64,000 bases of DNA. Origin: Brettanomyces bruxellensis (Eukaryota > Ascomycota > Pichiomycetes > Pichiales > Pichiaceae). The stretch is taken from the NCBI RefSeq assembly GCF_011074885.1, contig NC_054690.1, positions 129,001 through 193,000 of the forward strand, read 5' to 3'. Both the position numbers and the translations under genes were made by a program. The notes under the pieces were generated by a model that saw only the letters and a program-made list of their open reading frames with translations, was not told where the DNA came from and made no database searches. Of this stretch, positions 39,707-49,934 are shown piece by piece. The first letter of the stretch is position 1, and each line of letters starts with the position of its first letter.

Positions 39707-41122
39707 ATGGTTGTGGATGAGACGTACTATGAGCGTTTGGAGATTTCTCCGGGTGCTTCAAAGCTTCAGATCAAGAAATCATACCGTAAACTGGCAATAA
39801 GGTATCATCCAGATAAAAATCCGGGAAACAACGAGGCATTGGAGAGGTTTAAAGAAATCAGTGAAGCGTACAAAGTGCTTAGTGATGACCAATTACGTGC
39901 CAAATACGATAAATACGGATTGCAAGAGGGACAGGAAGTGACAGATCCGCAGAAATTCTTTGACCAGATATTTGGTGGTGAAGCATTTCTAGACTACATC
40001 GGGGAGCTCACGCTCATGAAAAACTTGTCGAAGGAGTACGAGATGGAAAAAAAAGAGGAAAATTTGGATCACGATGAGGGCGATAAAGATGATAAACAGG
40101 ATAAAAAGGAGTCTGATGACCAGACGGGGCCTGCAACAACTACTTTCAACACGGAGTCGCAAACTTTGATGCTAGAAAATGGTGAACTTAGTGGATTGAG
40201 CGAGGAGGAGCGTCAGAAGAAGTTCAAGAAGGAAGAGGAAGAGAAGAAAAAGCAGGAAAGAGAGAAAATGGAGGAAGAAAGCAGACTATATAAAGAGCAA
40301 ATTATCGAACAACTCACAAAGAAATTGGTGGACAGACTATCATTATACACTGAATCGACACGTGACAACGATGTGATTAAATCGTATAGGGAAAAGTTTA
40401 GGCTAGAGGCAGAGAACATGAAGATGGAGTCATTTGGATTAGAGATTCTTCATACAATTGGTGAGATTTACGTGACCAAAGCTAGCATATTTTTAAGATC
40501 TCAACGGTCGTTTCTCGGCTTAGGAGGGTGGATTGGATCTATAAAGGAGAAGGGTGGAATTATAAGAGATACTTACAGAACCATAAGTACTGCACTTGAT
40601 GCACAGAGAACAATGCAAGAGCTTGCAGACATGAATGATAAGAGGGACAAGTTTTTGAAGAGTGAAGAAGACAAGGACAAGAATAAGGATGCCGATAAAA
40701 CCGCAAAGGAGGAGAAGAAGGGTGAGGAGAAGGAAAACGGCAGAAATGAAACGGTAAACGATGAAGATGAAACTCGGCAACCAGATCACAAGAAGAGAGA
40801 ACTGATTGCAGCTGATGCAAAGAAAGAACATATACCGACGGATGAGGAGGTGGCAGAAATGGAAAAGATGCTCATGGGCAAGATCATTGCTGCTGCATGG
40901 AAAGGATCACACATGGAAATATCATCAACTCTCCGAGATACAGTGGATAACGTGCTTTATGATGATACGGTGAGCATTTCGAAAAGAATACAAAGAGCTG
41001 AAGCTCTTAGGATGATAGGGGAGGTGTTTAATTCTGCAAAAAGATCAAAGTATGAGGCTGAAGAGGCACGGATGTTTGAAGAGTTAATGGCAGAGGCGAC
41101 TCAGAAGAAGACGCAAAAGTGA
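39707..41122 (+). CDS. DJP1: Cytosolic J-domain co-chaperone for organelle protein import
   Basis: 471 residues. Type III Hsp40 that stimulates Hsp70 and aids peroxisomal and mitochondrial protein import. The N-terminal J-domain (about 5-72) has the HPD tripeptide at 34-36 and starts [11 protein letters not shown], as Djp1 does. It is followed by [24 protein letters not shown]. The charged linker is longer than in S. cerevisiae (432 aa). The DnaJ-X domain covers the end: [60 protein letters not shown]. It fits Djp1 better than Caj1. Codon 29 (39791-39793) is CTG at the universally Leu position of YRKLA. Confidence 0.95.
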   Translation: MVVDETYYERLEISPGASKLQIKKSYRKLAIRYHPDKNPGNNEALERFKEISEAYKVLSDDQLRAKYDKYGLQEGQEVTDPQKFFDQIFGGEAFLDYIGELTLMKNLSKEYEMEKKEENLDHDEGDKDDKQDKKESDDQTGPATTTFNTESQTLMLENGELSGLSEEERQKKFKKEEEEKKKQEREKMEEESRLYKEQIIEQLTKKLVDRLSLYTESTRDNDVIKSYREKFRLEAENMKMESFGLEILHTIGEIYVTKASIFLRSQRSFLGLGGWIGSIKEKGGIIRDTYRTISTALDAQRTMQELADMNDKRDKFLKSEEDKDKNKDADKTAKEEKKGEEKENGRNETVNDEDETRQPDHKKRELIAADAKKEHIPTDEEVAEMEKMLMGKIIAAAWKGSHMEISSTLRDTVDNVLYDDTVSISKRIQRAEALRMIGEVFNSAKRSKYEAEEARMFEELMAEATQKKTQK

Positions 41123-41288
41123 TAAGGAACGATATCTAGCGTTTGTTATTTGGTCCTGTAATGGTGTTCCGATGTTTTACCCTGTAGTTATCTTTTTTTC
41201 CCCCCCTTTTTCTGTGTTAAATACATTGCTAATAATATTATCTATATGACGTTATGTACAGTGGAAATGGAAAACAATATCCAGCTGA

Positions 41289-42365
41289 TCAGTTTCCAGA
41301 ATAGTAGGCCTGTCTCAAACTCACAAGTTTCTTTCCCCTCTCCCTCTCGACTTGCTCAGTCGATTTCTGACTTAGAAGTGCCTGCATTGTGCATTTCACA
41401 ACATTCATCTTATTCCTCGAGCGGTAAACATTTGCACTCAAGTCCTTGATGCCAGCACACTGTGCCAACTCAAAAATCATCGGGTTGCATCTGAGTCCGG
41501 AACCGGCAGGTGATGATCTTAGTTGAACGATGGTAGCACCATACTTGGAGTCGCAACTTCCATATATAGTTCTTCTTTCGAACCTAGGAACAGCAACCAA
41601 GTTCTTAACCGCCTGCCAGTGGGCCTTTAAAATGGCCATATTGGGCTCCTCCGGATCTTTTCCCTCTCCTATTCCAAGCATTCCATTCCTGTCCCCTGCG
41701 CAAACAAGTGCATAAAAAGAATTGATCTTACCCTTAGAAGTCTGGTTCCTCACCGTTTTGAGAATTAGAGTCTTCGAACTTAATTTCTGGATGTAGTCAG
41801 CATCAAGATGAGTCGATAGCGACAACTGTCTGGCAAGCTCCTGCATCTCAGATGTCTCTTCTGAATTATTGGCACCTACTTTCTTCCGATGACTTAAGCT
41901 AGCACTTGGTTTCGGAAGACTCATAAAGTCATCTGAGTTTTGTGCAAGTGTGGATGCCTTGGTATCATCATGTATTAGGTCATCTAGATAGTGTGGCGCG
42001 AAAACAGTTGGGTCAAACTTCCTGTTTGCATACTCTGAAGGCTTCACAACAGACTCAGCACGCATAATCTGCTCTGTAATTCTAGGAGAATAAAAATCAG
42101 AAAGATACTGAAAATGTGAGAGCACCTTGAGATCCAATTGAGGATCCGTCGTGATTTCATTTCCAACAGCTTCGGAAACTGCTTCACTTTTATTTATCTC
42201 TGTCTTCTTCTCTGGAGCTTGCTTCTTAGCAGCAACATATGAAGCTCTCGAAGTGAAAAAATTCCTGGATGTCAAACCAACTCTGTATGAACGTTTGGAT
42301 ATGTTACAAATGACTTTACGGCAAATCATGACGTAATCTGAAAACCTGTATGCACATGAAAACAA
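41289..42365 (-). CDS. MRPS5: Mitochondrial small-subunit ribosomal protein uS5m
   Basis: 358 residues. The N-terminal 60 or so are Arg/Ser/Phe-rich, a mitochondrial presequence. Met13 (42329) gives a cleaner presequence start (MICRKVICNISKRSYR) than Met1. The C-terminal half is the S5 double-stranded-RNA-binding plus S5 fold: VRNQTSKGKINSFYALVCAGDRNGMLGIGEGKD, AHWQAVKNLVAVPRFERRTIYG, LRSSPAGSGLRCNPMIFELAQCAGIKDLSANVYRSRN. The middle section is specific to fungal mitochondrial S5. Converges with DJP1. Confidence 0.94.
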   Translation of the reverse strand: MFSCAYRFSDYVMICRKVICNISKRSYRVGLTSRNFFTSRASYVAAKKQAPEKKTEINKSEAVSEAVGNEITTDPQLDLKVLSHFQYLSDFYSPRITEQIMRAESVVKPSEYANRKFDPTVFAPHYLDDLIHDDTKASTLAQNSDDFMSLPKPSASLSHRKKVGANNSEETSEMQELARQLSLSTHLDADYIQKLSSKTLILKTVRNQTSKGKINSFYALVCAGDRNGMLGIGEGKDPEEPNMAILKAHWQAVKNLVAVPRFERRTIYGSCDSKYGATIVQLRSSPAGSGLRCNPMIFELAQCAGIKDLSANVYRSRNKMNVVKCTMQALLSQKSTEQVERERGKKLVSLRQAYYSGN

Positions 42366-42700
42366 AACGATTCTTAGGTGTTACGCAGTTACGATGATGC
42401 TTTGTTTAACACTCAGAAGACTAGATATTTTGGATCTGAAATATGGTCTCCTGAAGCGAGGGGAGGAAAAATATGAAAAAAGATGCATGCACCGAAAATC
42501 TAGTTTTCCCCAGCGCTTTACATCGATGATTTCTAATGCATCTATACACCAGAATGACACCCATTCACGTTCACTGTGTCTGGCTACTGTGTCTTAAACA
42601 TGAACTAAACCGATTAAATGCGCGTTTATTATCTTTATAAAATACAACTAGTACACAGTATGATCCAATGCTAAATCACCAAAATAACAAAAAAGGCACC
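42366..42700. other. Intergenic region between uS5m and TRK1
   Basis: 335 bp; a 67-codon rightward frame (42394-42597) has no similarity and overlaps the uS5m promoter. Nothing else recognised. Confidence 0.3.
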
Positions 42701-45700
42701 TCACTCTATCTTTCTATCAATGGAGCTGCCCGTTGCATTTTCCCGGGTAGATTTTGAATCATTTATGCTGTGCCTAGCATTGACAGAGTTCCTTTTATTG
42801 TAAACAGAATCGGAAATTTCCTCTGGCTCAATAACAGAGCGTGAAACTCCCGAGTAGCTACTTGCTGCATCATCTTCGGATTCAGAACCCGAAGTACTGT
42901 AACTGCTAACACTTCTACTTCTGGAAGGAGTGCTTCTCAAATTAAATGATTCCCCGGCTCGATGTCCGCGAGAAAATCTATTACTTCTAAGTGAAACGCT
43001 TCCACCATGCCTGGAATCATTCATACCACTGTCAGCCTCACCATTTGCTTCACCATCAACATCACCTTCTGCATCATCATCATTCGCACTCACTTCCTCA
43101 TCATTACCATTCCCATAAAATGAGTTTTCAATGGTCTCCGTAGGATATCTCTTGTGGTTAACTTCCTGTCCTGGACCCATCAACATTCCTTTAACAGCTT
43201 TCTTCGTTAACTCTCCTACATTCACCAAGGCTCTTTTCCAAGGTGAATGTGGAACGTCATTATTCTGATCCTCAGACTCAATTTCGGCACTAGAAGCTCC
43301 ACTTTGAGTGGAATACCGAGTAGCAGCTCTAGATGCCATGGTCTGGGACCGGCGTAAAGTCCTGTAAGCCTGCAACTCATCTCTTTCCTTCATACTGTTT
43401 GTATTGAGAATAACAGCACGATCAATCGAGTAAGGCAAACCTCTGTGCCTTCCACGAATCATCATTGCAATAATAACTAGCTTCGAAAGAGTGGTTAACT
43501 GACCCGAAAACGATGGATCGTAGTTCGGATAACCCATACTCAAACCAACTGTACCGTATGCAGACACAATTTCAAAGAGAATTCCAAAGACCTGGAAATT
43601 GTAGTCTCCGGACTGAAGACGGCTATTCTCACAAATACAAATAATAAATAAGCCAAGGAATATAAACCATAAATCAAACGAAAGCTGCCTTCTTAAATGC
43701 ATCGAGATGTATGAACCTGGACCTTTGCTTGAACGGGAATTTTGTGACGCTTCTTCATCGTCATCCAGATAAATTCCTAAAGATTGCTCCTCATAAACAT
43801 TCGTACGACGAATCGAAATAGCCAACGGCAAGACAGAGATATACATCATGATCATGTAACTGACCTGAATGGCAGAATGCAAGGATCCAATGTTAACAAC
43901 AGAAAGTCCAGCTGTTCTTGTTGAAAATGCTTGGAAAAGACCATCCAAGACCCTGTAACCCTTTGGGATATCCTGGAGACTCTTGTTTGAGAAGTCCAAG
44001 ATCAAAAACAATATCCAGTCTGTAGCATTCAACACAACCAAAACAGCAAAAAGCCACCATGTAGGTGCCGAGGGAAATAACAAGGTGAAGCATCTTCTGG
44101 GATGCTGCAGTAGGAATGCCAATGACTCGTGATACATCGTCAAGGGCCTCGAAAGTTTGTATAAAATCCAGATGATGAATCGTAAAAAGATTGGAAATCC
44201 AGTGTTCCCTATCACGATGAAAAAACTTCCCAATATGAGCACGTATGCATTCTTGTTAAATGCCATCATTGAATCTGGTGTCAATGTATATCCCAAATCG
44301 TTAAAAACTGTCTGTGCCGTAAAGAAAGCCCACCAAGTTGGTGAGATGCCATCTTCCTCAACCTGCTTCTGGTAATTCTTCTTTTTTAGTATGAACGGCA
44401 AGAAGAAGGCAAGCGAGAGCAGGTGAAAACCTATATAATAAAACATAAGGATCACAGACAACAACTTAAGAGAACGATACTCAACACCACCCAATTCTTG
44501 ACGCTGTGACTCAGTTAGTGCAACAAAAGTCGAATTACGACCAACAGTTGGATGCCAGGAAAGATAGTGCGCCTTATGCAAAGCACCTGTTCTTGAATAC
44601 AGACTAATGAGCTCATCATCGGTCATATCGGCTGGGTTGACATTGCTAGGAGTCCGGAACGATCTCTGGGTGAACGTCTTGGTTAGTCTTTTGCTTAATT
44701 TGGGCAAGATGCCCATTCCCATACTACCTCCTCTTTCCATAGTAGGTGAGGTTGAAAATCTACGTTTTGCAGCTGACACAAACATCTGCCCTTTCTTTCT
44801 GAGCGTTTCCGGGTCTTTATTACTATCGCGGGCACGTGACCCAGATATCTCGCTTTCTCCATCACTGATAGCATTCTCAGAAGCATCACTTTCAGGCACA
44901 CCTTCCTTGATTTCCTTTAACGGCCTCTCACCTTCCTTCATAGGCGACCCAGAAGAAAGACCACGTGACCAATGACGTTTCCACATTGCAACAGTGCCTC
45001 TAAGGTTGTTGAATGAATCTCGGTAGTTATCATCATCGCTTGCATCGGATTCCGCCCCGTTCTTTCCTCCATCCTCCTTCTCCATCTCATGCAACTCATC
45101 TCTTGCAAGAAAGTCTCTCTGGGCCTGCTGCCTTAAAAGCCTCAATCTCTGGTGCCTTCTCTGCCTGTGATACTTTCTGTGCCTATGATGATGACCAGGA
45201 AGCCTGAGTCTTTCTCTTTCGGCCGGCCCATTTATGTGTAGTGCAGGGCCAGATTCCACATCAACGTTATTCTGGTGGCTTCTGTGCTGCATCATGGAAA
45301 TCGACATGTACAAATCTCGCGGGTCGATATCCTTATTTCTTCTTTTTCCCGCTCTTTTCTTGTCTGGCCTTGGGAGTTCCGCAAACTGGATATCCTGCTT
45401 CTTTGGAGACGATCTGGTTTTGACTTGCCGAATTGGAAGTTTCCCATCTTCTTCCTCGTCATCATTACTTTCTTCATCTTGCTTACTTCTGCCATCCGGA
45501 CTGCTTTCCAGCTTTCCACTCGTCATATTACGATTATCGTGCTGACGACTCTCTCCATTCCGGCTTTCCTTCCCAATCTCAGCCTCCTCTTCATCATCAC
45601 TCGGCTCACTGTGGTGTTCCACACCATTGTATATTACCACATCGTCCGGATCATCCGCATTCTCATATGGAGCAAGGGCAGATGTGGATTGTGTTGCACT

Positions 45701-46585
45701 TTTTGCCGAACTCATGCTTTTCAACTCTATATCTTCACCATCTGCGGGAATATCCTCCGTGCTCACTGCCTTGATATCCTTATGGCGATTCTCCCTGAGG
45801 CTGTGGTTGAACTTCTGCAGTCTGGTATCCAATTCCTCTTGTGCATTGTGTGTATTGTAATCTGAGCCATCCTGTGTCTTATTTGGGACAATGCTGTTAT
45901 TTCTGTTGTTGTCCATGGTCATAGTTCTAATCGCAGCCAAGGTGGCACTCCGACGCATCCGGAAGTTCTTGGCGGACTTCTCCTTAATATCATCCATGCT
46001 CTTCTGGAACCAGTACAGTCGGATAAACACAACCATGGAATGTATAAATATGGGCGTACTAATCATGCAAATAAAGTATATCGAGAGCTGTTGGAATAGC
46101 GTGAGGTCATTCACATTCACCGTGTTGAGACCAGCCTGAGTTGCTGCACCCGTTCCAAAGAATAAGGCATCAATATAGGAGATATTGTGCTGCGGATATA
46201 TCAAAATAGATCCAAGTATTGCCAGACAAAAAATGTAAACATAGTGTGCAACTATGAAATTCGGTATCAGCTTTTTGAGCAAGGGACTAATAGTCTCATC
46301 AATCGCATATATGACCTTTCGAATCCGGAATCCTACTGATTGCTTGATACGTACACCAACAACCGTTGGATATCTTGTTATCGACTTATGCAGGCGGGGG
46401 AGTTTGCGATGAACAAAAAAAGACCACTTCTTTTTGCTCCTCTGAAACCTACCTTGTTGATTTTGAGCTTTTGAGGTTGTATACCCTCGATCAGTAGATG
46501 TGCTCGAGGAAACAGAGACGGAATTGCTCATTTCCGCACTTAAGCTCTTCTCAGCAATGTGGCTTGAACGTTTGTAATCCGTCAA
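42701..46585 (-). CDS. TRK1: High-affinity potassium transporter
   Basis: 1,294 residues. Plasma-membrane K+ uptake system with four M1-P-M2 repeats. Filter segments: GTGAATQAGLNTVNVNDL (repeat 1), FNDLGYTLTPDSMMAF (2), FSTRTAGLSVVNIGSL (3) and SAYGTVGLSMGYPNYD (4), with the glycines of the K+ filter visible. A long hydrophilic, highly charged loop (about residues 200-690) separates repeats 1 and 2, as in all yeast Trk1 proteins, and contains several RRxS-type kinase-site patterns and a His/Arg block (GHHHRHRKYHRQRR). The cytosolic tail is acidic and Ser-rich. Length is close to S. cerevisiae Trk1 (1,235). Confidence 0.97.
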   Translation of the reverse strand: MTDYKRSSHIAEKSLSAEMSNSVSVSSSTSTDRGYTTSKAQNQQGRFQRSKKKWSFFVHRKLPRLHKSITRYPTVVGVRIKQSVGFRIRKVIYAIDETISPLLKKLIPNFIVAHYVYIFCLAILGSILIYPQHNISYIDALFFGTGAATQAGLNTVNVNDLTLFQQLSIYFICMISTPIFIHSMVVFIRLYWFQKSMDDIKEKSAKNFRMRRSATLAAIRTMTMDNNRNNSIVPNKTQDGSDYNTHNAQEELDTRLQKFNHSLRENRHKDIKAVSTEDIPADGEDIELKSMSSAKSATQSTSALAPYENADDPDDVVIYNGVEHHSEPSDDEEEAEIGKESRNGESRQHDNRNMTSGKLESSPDGRSKQDEESNDDEEEDGKLPIRQVKTRSSPKKQDIQFAELPRPDKKRAGKRRNKDIDPRDLYMSISMMQHRSHQNNVDVESGPALHINGPAERERLRLPGHHHRHRKYHRQRRHQRLRLLRQQAQRDFLARDELHEMEKEDGGKNGAESDASDDDNYRDSFNNLRGTVAMWKRHWSRGLSSGSPMKEGERPLKEIKEGVPESDASENAISDGESEISGSRARDSNKDPETLRKKGQMFVSAAKRRFSTSPTMERGGSMGMGILPKLSKRLTKTFTQRSFRTPSNVNPADMTDDELISLYSRTGALHKAHYLSWHPTVGRNSTFVALTESQRQELGGVEYRSLKLLSVILMFYYIGFHLLSLAFFLPFILKKKNYQKQVEEDGISPTWWAFFTAQTVFNDLGYTLTPDSMMAFNKNAYVLILGSFFIVIGNTGFPIFLRFIIWILYKLSRPLTMYHESLAFLLQHPRRCFTLLFPSAPTWWLFAVLVVLNATDWILFLILDFSNKSLQDIPKGYRVLDGLFQAFSTRTAGLSVVNIGSLHSAIQVSYMIMMYISVLPLAISIRRTNVYEEQSLGIYLDDDEEASQNSRSSKGPGSYISMHLRRQLSFDLWFIFLGLFIICICENSRLQSGDYNFQVFGILFEIVSAYGTVGLSMGYPNYDPSFSGQLTTLSKLVIIAMMIRGRHRGLPYSIDRAVILNTNSMKERDELQAYRTLRRSQTMASRAATRYSTQSGASSAEIESEDQNNDVPHSPWKRALVNVGELTKKAVKGMLMGPGQEVNHKRYPTETIENSFYGNGNDEEVSANDDDAEGDVDGEANGEADSGMNDSRHGGSVSLRSNRFSRGHRAGESFNLRSTPSRSRSVSSYSTSGSESEDDAASSYSGVSRSVIEPEEISDSVYNKRNSVNARHSINDSKSTRENATGSSIDRKIE

Positions 46586-47323
46586 CTTTAAAGGGGGGAT
46601 GAACAGTGGATATCCAGAAAATATGTATAAAGAAGGAATGAATATGGGAACAGTGTTAAAATCTAAATTCTAGAATACCAGATACCAGAAATGTGGACAA
46701 TTACTTAGTTTAATACCGCGCAGAAAAGATGACGCTTTTCGAGAAAAGTTGGAGTACTTAGATTTGTGCCAAGCAGCCTGGTGGGATGGGGTCAATGGAA
46801 AATTTTAGGGAGAAAATTTCATATCAAGGCGCGTGCTCCCATGCCTGACAGTGCTGTACAAACAAGTTACCTCATATTACTAAAATTTCCGGCACAAGGA
46901 ATACCCCCACACAAATATTTTCTTTCTATTCTGTTATTCCATTTCTTTATGAAAGCATTCCTCAAAATACTCGTGTGAAACATAAATTACCCAGCAATGT
47001 AAAAAGATAAAAGCTTGTGCCTTGTTGAAGCTCAAAATTCAAGGATAGTTAATGTATTAAATGAACAAGGGAAAAATTTTGCAGCTAAGGATTTAGCGCC
47101 AAGTCCTAACGGCCTGAGAAGAGGACAAGCAAAACAAAACAAAAAATTTAAAAATGTATAATCGCGGTCGAATACCAAAAAAGGGACCAATGGGAAGCGT
47201 AATACAAAACTAAACAATAGGACATTAACCAAAACAGCAACAATGTATACCAGTCCGGTACTCGAAAAGATGACAGCCATGCATGAATAAAAATACAGAT
47301 CAACAACCGGTGTGCATTTCAGA
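46586..47323. other. TRK1 upstream region
   Basis: 738 bp between the TRK1 start and the SPT10 stop. A leftward 143-codon frame (47032-47463) overlaps the SPT10 3' end, and a rightward 70-codon frame (46766-46978) has no similarity. Neither is called. No RNA gene recognised. Confidence 0.3.
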
Positions 47324-49054
47324 TCATATTTGAGGATCTGATAAATAATACGGTATAAAAGACAAAGCATCCACAGACTGCTTCGATGCAGAATTGACAT
47401 CATGTTGAAGATCACGATCCTGGTTATTGTCAGAAGAACTATTCTCAGGATCATTGCTCTCATTTGCCCTATCTGCTTTGTTATCCAGGCCCAAACCCTG
47501 TGAAGAGTGAAGCCGAATGTCCCGTACTCCGTTCTGGACTGGTGTATTGATGTGGATGCCCGAATCGTCGTAGTGCCTAATTTCGGAAGCTACCGAATGA
47601 AGAAGCATCTTGTTATTAACAGCGGAAGCATTTAGCGATTGGTCTGACTGATTCTGGCGAATTCCGACACCATGCTTCTGTGGTGATCCATTCACCAATG
47701 CATCAACATCGACTACATCTGCCATTTGGGTATCCAAATGATCGTATGCGGAATTCTGTGCATCCGGAGCCCGGTACAAATCCACAAACGGTGTTGGTCT
47801 TACAAACGGCAAACCAGATGGAAATGTGGACGCAGAAACGTCTGCATCTGGAATAGTGCTAACAGAACTACTGCTGGCTGTCACTGGAACAGAATGCCCA
47901 GTTATCATCTTTGAATGATTGCTTTTGGAGTTAATGTTATCTTTTCTCCTTCTGAATCTCACAGTAGCAACCTGCGACCGAACAAGCGATGATTTGGCCG
48001 GATCGCTGCACTGAGGACAATGTTTAATGACAGTAGTTACCGTTTCCTTAACTTTAGGCCAGTGATACCGCTCGCATATCTTAGAGGTGGTCTTGTTGAT
48101 GCCCAAATGAGCCTTGGAGTGTATTTTCTTGGTGATACGCAGCTGCTCGGCAACATCCGATATCACTTCTTTACCCTTTAGATAGAGTTTTCCTTCCTTG
48201 ACACTGTAATGATACGCAAGCGCCCTGAGCCGCGACTTTTCCTGCCTATTAAAGTTTGGTGGGTACTGGCCGGAGTTGAGATACATCTTGATATCCTCAG
48301 TTTTGGAATTCATATCGTCCTCATGCCCAAGTTCGAGGTCTCGCCCATATATCAGTGCGTCTATCAGTGAGTCTTTTGTGCTTTTCAACAGTCCGCATCC
48401 TTTAACACGGCCTATTTTCTTGAATTTGAGATGCTCGAGCATCTGCTTGGCGGCTATATTCGTCTCAAATATCAAATCAATCATGCAGTAGCTGTAACCG
48501 AGCCTTGGGGCCCATGTCAAGAAGCATTCAGTGAGTGTAGTCCCTATTCCTCTTCTTCTGATTCCAGCATTAACCAAAATGTTGCACGTGCAAACATGTG
48601 CAGACCTTCCCGGGTAACAGGATTTGATAAAAACAGTTCCCAAGCACTTAGTAGCCCACTGCTTTACGCTGACAGACTCATCTAGCACCGGATCATCTCC
48701 TAACACCATTACTGCAGTAAACTGTCCAAACCAGTAATCTCTGAATTCATCGACGGTTAGAGGGTCAAAAAATGGCTGTGTGTCGCCCCTGGAAATCTCA
48801 TCATTGTACTCTTGGGTTAAGAAAAGAAGCAAGTTATCAGGAAGACCTTCCAAGTAAAAGATTGGATATATAGTTGCCGTTGTCTCTTTATCTTTAAGGA
48901 GGACAGTCACACGTTCGATTTTGTAAGGGGCGGAATAGTGTGGCAGATAATGATTTCGTGAGAACACAACATTATTGAAGCCTGCCATATTTCGGACAGT
49001 CTGGAGTTTGTAGATAATGATTATGGAAGAACTGGTGGTGTAGTAGATGTACAT
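47324..49054 (-). CDS. SPT10: GNAT-fold histone-gene activator with integrase-type zinc finger
   Basis: 576 residues. The Met at 48988 (MAGFNNVVFSRN) is an alternative start. Spt10 activates core-histone genes. An N-terminal acetyltransferase fold (about 90-235) has the acetyl-CoA motif GIRRRGIGTTL. It is followed by an H2C2 zinc finger, His312-x3-His316 then Cys346-x2-Cys349 (HSKAHLGINKTTSKI to KHCPQC), of the retroviral/retrotransposon-integrase type. This is the known Spt10 DNA-binding domain. The C-terminal third is Ser/Asn/Asp-rich and disordered. There is no reverse transcriptase or integrase core nearby, so it is a host gene, not a transposon remnant. Confidence 0.88.
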   Translation of the reverse strand: MYIYYTTSSSIIIIYKLQTVRNMAGFNNVVFSRNHYLPHYSAPYKIERVTVLLKDKETTATIYPIFYLEGLPDNLLLFLTQEYNDEISRGDTQPFFDPLTVDEFRDYWFGQFTAVMVLGDDPVLDESVSVKQWATKCLGTVFIKSCYPGRSAHVCTCNILVNAGIRRRGIGTTLTECFLTWAPRLGYSYCMIDLIFETNIAAKQMLEHLKFKKIGRVKGCGLLKSTKDSLIDALIYGRDLELGHEDDMNSKTEDIKMYLNSGQYPPNFNRQEKSRLRALAYHYSVKEGKLYLKGKEVISDVAEQLRITKKIHSKAHLGINKTTSKICERYHWPKVKETVTTVIKHCPQCSDPAKSSLVRSQVATVRFRRRKDNINSKSNHSKMITGHSVPVTASSSSVSTIPDADVSASTFPSGLPFVRPTPFVDLYRAPDAQNSAYDHLDTQMADVVDVDALVNGSPQKHGVGIRQNQSDQSLNASAVNNKMLLHSVASEIRHYDDSGIHINTPVQNGVRDIRLHSSQGLGLDNKADRANESNDPENSSSDNNQDRDLQHDVNSASKQSVDALSFIPYYLSDPQI

Positions 49055-49934
49055 CGTCGGATGTGACGCGAGAAAAAAAAAAATGAGAGTAAAAACCTCG
49101 ACTAAATAGCGCGTGAAGTAAAAAGTTCGAGAATCCCTGAGGAAAAATCCCTATCATAAACATGGTGATAATACTTTTATTAGAATGCAAACCCGCAAAA
49201 ATAAAGTTAGACGCATCTGTAGTAGTAGTATGCTTCATTATACATGCATTAGGCTTGAGTAGATACAGTACTGAATGAAGGCTTGAGTGCAGAAATCATG
49301 CACGTAAGTAATGGAGCAAATAATATCTTTGATAACAACAAAAAAACGTTATAAGCAGCAAAAAGGCAAGTTAAAGAAGAACACAAAAAAGAGATTATAG
49401 AGAGAGTACAGGGGCAGCTGGGTGGAGCCAATGAGAGGCAATACAGGGGCTGGAGCGTGTACAAAAGGAGCAATAAAGAGGAGAGAAAAAAAAGAAAGAC
49501 GTGAAGAAGACCTTAAAACCCAATAATAGACGTAAAGCCAGGTATCGTACGGCTGAAGCAGACGGACAAAAGTAAAGCGAGAAACGAAACGAGTAGGGGT
49601 GGAAAAAAGGTGGGATGGGGAAAGAGAAGAAAGGAAAGAGAAGAAAGGAAAAAGAAGAAAGGAAAGAGAAAGAAAGGAAAAGAAAGAAAAGGTAAAGTAA
49701 AAGAAAATATGAAAGAATAAAGAGCAATGAGTAAGGAGTAATGAAATAAAAATGGATGCATACATTGAGATCTATCACTCTAATTTTTTCTTGAAATTTC
49801 TCCTCTTATTTTCTTATTTTTCCCCTTTTTCTCATTATTCCATTCTTTATCATTCCATCAGTACTTGATATCCTATCTTCCATTTCGCCCATCCAGGATC
49901 ACCCATACCGCATTTGGGCCGTATTAGCACAAAG
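49055..49934. promoter_or_regulatory. SPT10 upstream region with polypurine tract
   Basis: 880 bp between the SPT10 start and the PUB1 stop. It contains a 76-nt pure-purine run on the plus strand (49617-49692), which creates open leftward frames in three registers (about 49349-49778) that read Phe/Leu/Ser only. None is a credible gene. Confidence 0.45.
49617..49692 (+). repeat. 76-nt polypurine (GA-rich) tract
   Basis: Uninterrupted A/G on the plus strand, with degenerate repeats of GAAAGGAAAGA and GAAGAAAG units. It has potential to form triplex (H-DNA) structure. It is a CT-tract in the sense of both flanking genes. Confidence 0.9.

Noticed and set aside
42394..42597. 67-codon rightward frame in the uS5m/TRK1 gap
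   Set aside because: It lies across the uS5m promoter, has no similarity and no supporting signals.
47032..47463. 143-codon hydrophobic leftward frame
   Set aside because: It overlaps the SPT10 3' end in another frame and has no similarity; it is probably an A/T-rich shadow.
49349..49778. Three long leftward frames rich in Phe/Leu/Ser
   Set aside because: They are produced by the polypurine tract, which is free of stops in every register on the opposite strand.
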